Below, in pieces: positions 61,063 through 64,000 of a DNA stretch of 64,000 bases. The stretch comes from Corynebacterium riegelii. GTDB taxonomy: Bacteria; Actinomycetota; Actinomycetes; Mycobacteriales; Mycobacteriaceae. The stretch is taken from assembly GCF_016728505.1 (NCBI RefSeq), contig NZ_CP068159.1, positions 1,426,001 through 1,490,000 of the forward strand, given 5' to 3'. Both the position numbers and the translations under genes were made by a program. The number at the start of each line of letters is the position of its first letter. The stretch's first letter is position 1. The notes beneath the pieces were generated by a model. The model ran no database searches. It was not told the origin of the DNA and saw only the letters and a program-made list of their open reading frames with translations.

Positions 61063-61751
61063 TCATTGCAGTTACTGGGACAAATACGGATGTTGGGAAA
61101 ACCGTCGCAACGGCTGCGATTGCAAGCGTGCTTGCGCAGCGCGGTGTTGATGTGGTTGCCGCAAAGCCCATCCAAACTGGGGAAGCGCCCGGCCACGGTG
61201 ATGCATCTACCGTTGCGCGCCTTGCGGGAGTAGCAACGTTTGAGCGTTGGCGCTACCCCGAACCGCTCGCACCGAACCTTGCGGCACGGCGCGCAGGCGT
61301 TGCGACGCCAACGCTTGAAGAAGTCACAGACTGGGTGCGCAGCCTGGATGCGCCTGAGCGCGTCGTACTCGTTGAAGGTGCAGGTGGGCTGCTTGTGCGC
61401 CTAGCGGATGACTACACGCTTGCAGATATCGCGCAAGCCCTCAAAGCACCCGTAGTAGTTGTGACATCACTGGGTTTAGGCAGTCTCAACCTTGCAGAGC
61501 TCACGTGTGTACAGGCGCGAGCCATGGGCCTTGACGTCCTCGGACTGATCGGCGGCGCCATGCCCGAACACCCCGACCTGGCCACGCGCCTGAACGTTGC
61601 AGAACTGCCCTGCGTTACCGGCACACCCTACTGGGGCCACCTGCCCGTGAACTGCGGTGGGCTTGACCCGCAACAGTTCGCCGCAACCGCCTGGGAAGCG
61701 ATTGGTGAGGCGGTTACTGAAGCAATAACCGAAGCGATTAATCCGCAATAA
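61059..61751 (+). CDS. bioD: Dethiobiotin synthetase
   Basis: A 230-aa P-loop enzyme with the Walker A GTNTDVGKTVA, KPIQTGE, VEGAGGLLVRL and SLGLGSLNLAELT. It closes the ureido ring of dethiobiotin. It overlaps bioA by 4 nt and the convergent prfC by 14 nt. Confidence 0.95.
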   Translation: MIIAVTGTNTDVGKTVATAAIASVLAQRGVDVVAAKPIQTGEAPGHGDASTVARLAGVATFERWRYPEPLAPNLAARRAGVATPTLEEVTDWVRSLDAPERVVLVEGAGGLLVRLADDYTLADIAQALKAPVVVVTSLGLGSLNLAELTCVQARAMGLDVLGLIGGAMPEHPDLATRLNVAELPCVTGTPYWGHLPVNCGGLDPQQFAATAWEAIGEAVTEAITEAINPQ

Positions 61752-63324
61752 GCGGCTCGATCGTCAGCTCCGGGTGCTCCTTTTCCACGAAGGCGAGCTT
61801 CCACTTATCACCAAACAGGGCGATGAGCTCGCCGTCGGAACGGGTGAAGATCTCCACGCCGCGCTGGCGGCCCAGCTCGGGCGCGGAATCTGCGTCGGTG
61901 CGGCGTGCAACGGAGTAGGGGATTGGTTCCGTGATGGTCTCCACGTTGTACTCCAACTCCATGCGTGCCTGCATGACTTCGAACTGCATGGGGCCGACCG
62001 CCGCCATGACAGGAGCTGCGTCGCCGCGCGTGTCGTTGCGCAGGATCTGCACAACGCCTTCGGCGTCCAGCTGATCCAAGCCCTTGCGGAACTGCTTGTA
62101 CTTGCCAAGGGACTTCGCGCGCAGCGTGCGGAAGTACTCCGGCGCGAACTGCGGCATCGGCGGGAACTGCACCTTCTTGCCGGCAAAGATCGTGTCGCCA
62201 GGCGCAAGGGAACCCGCGTTGACCAGGCCGATGATGTCGCCGGGAAAGGCGGTTTCCACCGTGTCGCGGTTGCGGCCGAACACCGTCAGCGCGTACTTCG
62301 TGGAAAACGTCCTGCCGGACTGGGCGTGCGTGACCTGCATGCCGCGATCAAACTCACCAGTAACCACGCGCATAAACGCCAACGTGTCACGGTGGTTGCG
62401 GTCCATACCAGCCTGCACCTTGAACACCACGCCGGAGAACTCATCGTCCAAATCCCGGTCCTCTTTACCTGCAGGGGCAGGCGCAATCGCGCACAGCGTG
62501 TCCAAGATCTGGTGCACGCCAAAGTTCAGCATCGCAGAGGCGAAAATGATCGGGGACGTGATGCACTGTTCGAAGAGTTGCTGGTCGTGCACGGCGCCGT
62601 CGGCAAGCAAAAGCTCCGCCTCTTCAAGTGCGGTCTCCCAAGCGTCGCCTTCCCTGGCGGCGGCCTCGTCGGGGGAGTAGTGCTCCTCGGGTGCGATGGT
62701 GGAGCCGCCGGCGGTGCGGATGAAGTGCACATACCCGTCAACCTCACCATCAGCGGAAACGTGCGCAAGCCCGCGGAAGTCGCCAGCCTCACCAACCGGC
62801 CAGTACAGCGGGGTCGGCTGGAGGTCGATCTCGGTGACAATCTCATCCACCAGCTCAAGCGGCTCACGTCCCACGCGGTCCCACTTGTTAATCACCGTGA
62901 CAATGGGCAGACCGCGGGCTTTGCACACGCGGAAGAGCTTTAGGGTTTGGGGTTCGAGGCCCTTTGCAGCGTCGATAAGCATGACAGCGGCGTCAACCGC
63001 GGAAAGCACACGGTAGGTGTCCTCGGAAAAGTCCGCGTGACCTGGGGTATCCACCAGGTTGATCACGTAGGGTTCGCCCTCGTGACCGTCTGGCGCGTAC
63101 TCAAACTGCAGGGCAGAAGACGCAACGGAAATGCCGCGCTCTTTTTCCATGTCCATCCAGTCAGAGACCGTGGCCTTACGGTTGCCCTTGCCGTGCACCG
63201 CGCCAGCCTCTGAAATGACGTGCGCGTGCAACGCCAGCGCCTCCGTCAACGTGGACTTACCGGCATCGGGGTGGGCGATGACGGCGAACGTGCGGCGGCG
63301 TTTGGCTTCGGCGACAGTGCTCAT
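61738..63324 (-). CDS. prfC: Peptide chain release factor 3
   Basis: A 528-aa translational GTPase with G1 AHPDAGKSTLTEAL, RGISV in the switch region, DTPGHADFSEDT and NKWDR. The RF3-specific C-terminal domains end in FGDKWKLAFVEKEHPEL. It recycles RF1/RF2. The ATG at 63324 gives the standard start MSTVAEAKRRRTFAVIAHPD; the longer frame would overlap the divergent gene. Confidence 0.95.
   Translation of the reverse strand: MSTVAEAKRRRTFAVIAHPDAGKSTLTEALALHAHVISEAGAVHGKGNRKATVSDWMDMEKERGISVASSALQFEYAPDGHEGEPYVINLVDTPGHADFSEDTYRVLSAVDAAVMLIDAAKGLEPQTLKLFRVCKARGLPIVTVINKWDRVGREPLELVDEIVTEIDLQPTPLYWPVGEAGDFRGLAHVSADGEVDGYVHFIRTAGGSTIAPEEHYSPDEAAAREGDAWETALEEAELLLADGAVHDQQLFEQCITSPIIFASAMLNFGVHQILDTLCAIAPAPAGKEDRDLDDEFSGVVFKVQAGMDRNHRDTLAFMRVVTGEFDRGMQVTHAQSGRTFSTKYALTVFGRNRDTVETAFPGDIIGLVNAGSLAPGDTIFAGKKVQFPPMPQFAPEYFRTLRAKSLGKYKQFRKGLDQLDAEGVVQILRNDTRGDAAPVMAAVGPMQFEVMQARMELEYNVETITEPIPYSVARRTDADSAPELGRQRGVEIFTRSDGELIALFGDKWKLAFVEKEHPELTIEPLIAD
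62597..62616 (+). repeat. Strong copy of the GCGTCGRYAAGC interspersed motif
   Basis: CCGTCGGCAAGCAAAAGCTC in prfC (LLLADG on the minus strand). A shorter copy, GCGTCGATAAGC, lies at 62969-62980 in the same gene. Confidence 0.5.
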
Positions 63325-63345
63325 AAATTCAATACAGTAGTTGGT

Positions 63346-63894
63346 ATGAGTGAAAAGAAAACTATTGGCGTTTTTCTCGGTTCCGTCCGCGAAGGTCGCT
63401 TCGGTGAAGTAGTAGCTAACTGGGTGATGGAAAAGGCACACAACCGCGAAGGTTTTGAGTACACATTGCTGGACCTGCGCGAGTTCGACGTGCCGCACCT
63501 CGTGGCCACCGTGCCGCCGGGCGCTGCGAACAAGCAGTACGAGGATCCGGCGGTAACGCGCTGGTCGCAGGCCGTTGATGCTTGTGATGGCTACATCTTT
63601 GTCACCCCGGAGTACAACCACTCGGTGCCCGGCACGATGAAAAACGCCGTCGACTCACTCGGCGCTGAATGGCGAGGCAAGCCGGTGGCGTTCGTGGGCT
63701 ACGGCGCGGACAGTGCGATCCGTGCGGTGGAGCACTGGCGCGTGATCGTGGCCAACTTCTCCATGTTTGACATCCGCAACCAGGTCGCACTGTCCATCTT
63801 CGACGACGTCAAGGACGGCGCATTCGCGCCGCGCGACGTGAAAGTCGAGTCTTTGGAAACGGTGCTGGGCGATATTGAGCAGCAGCTGAGCTAG
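63346..63894 (+). CDS. NADPH-dependent FMN reductase family protein
   Basis: A 182-aa flavodoxin-fold protein with the FMN phosphate loop GSVREGRFGEVVANWV, PEYNHSVPGTMKNAVD and GKPVAFVGYG. It probably reduces flavin or quinone-type acceptors. TACAGT lies 7 nt before the ATG, giving a leaderless pattern; the spacer to prfC is 21 bp. Confidence 0.9.
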   Translation: MSEKKTIGVFLGSVREGRFGEVVANWVMEKAHNREGFEYTLLDLREFDVPHLVATVPPGAANKQYEDPAVTRWSQAVDACDGYIFVTPEYNHSVPGTMKNAVDSLGAEWRGKPVAFVGYGADSAIRAVEHWRVIVANFSMFDIRNQVALSIFDDVKDGAFAPRDVKVESLETVLGDIEQQLS

Positions 63895-63910
63895 CCAGGG
63901 CCAGTCAGGC

Positions 63911-64000
63911 CTAGTCGGCCAGCGGCACCTCAAACACAACGTCTGAGCAGGCGATACGCCTATTTGCGTTGCCGTCCCACGCAGGGGAAAAGCCGACCTC
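63911..64000 (-). CDS. C-terminus of a CDS cut by the window edge
   Basis: The minus strand is open from the window edge to a TAG at 63913-63911, giving a 29-residue C-terminus that contains WDGNANRRIACSDVVFEV and ends PLAD. It is too short to name. It is convergent with the FMN reductase gene. Confidence 0.45.
   Translation of the reverse strand, partial: EVGFSPAWDGNANRRIACSDVVFEVPLAD

Overview
The window is ordinary chromosome from a Corynebacterium. The evidence is a complete haem-uptake locus of corynebacterial type (htaA-hmuTUV-htaB-htaC plus hmuO), a BetP-like carrier, a protein O-mannosyltransferase next to rsmI, an RpfB-type factor between tatD and rsmA, and the mprAB-pepD-moaB and galU-glp-rimJ-glpR gene orders shared with other mycolic-acid Actinobacteria. 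Many genes start with GTG or TTG, and many have a -10 hexamer 7-8 nt before the start codon, which suggests leaderless transcripts. I saw no prophage, CRISPR array or insertion sequence.

Layout. 1-6.1 kb: perM-like membrane protein, purN-purH, a tandem pair of exported beta-lactamase-fold proteins and an anchored secreted protein. 6.1-8.8 kb: a 116-bp hairpin element, the rpmB-rpmG-rpsN-rpsR operon, mscL, and rpmE2-rpmF behind a folded leader. 8.8-13.8 kb: envelope-stress system MprAB with protease PepD, MoaB, a small hydrophilic protein and a SAF-domain protein. 13.8-18.8 kb: folate cyclo-ligase, galU, and the divisome pair glp/glpR flanking rimJ, with a second hairpin element. 18.8-26.8 kb: tRNA-Ala, tag, doxX, a zinc-finger membrane protein, pmt, rsmI, betP, metG. 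26.9-31.9 kb: HAD hydrolase, a four-gene phosphonate/phosphite-type ABC importer and an RpiR regulator. 31.9-40 kb: tatD, rpf2, rsmA, ispE, ABC-F, a secreted protein, ppk2, mpg. 40-48.3 kb: haem acquisition with candidate DtxR boxes. 48.3-53.2 kb: HIBCH-like hydrolase, gapB, and two genes that look like a sulfolipid (SQDG) pathway. 53.4-64 kb: HNH nuclease-like protein, pepT, membrane proteins, a POT peptide transporter, bioA-bioD with BioQ-like boxes, prfC, and an FMN reductase.

Most notable: (1) two copies of a 116-bp element with perfect 26-bp terminal inverted repeats; the copies are in opposite orientation and match at 107 of 116 positions; (2) an interspersed oligonucleotide, core GCGTCGRYAAGCAAAAGC, recurring about 15 times in different frames and once between genes; (3) an adjacent UDP-sulfoquinovose synthase-like / SQD2-like pair, implying a plant-type sulfolipid; (4) six convergent gene pairs that overlap tail to tail; (5) a 13-bp divergent spacer in which each gene's -10 touches the other gene's start codon.
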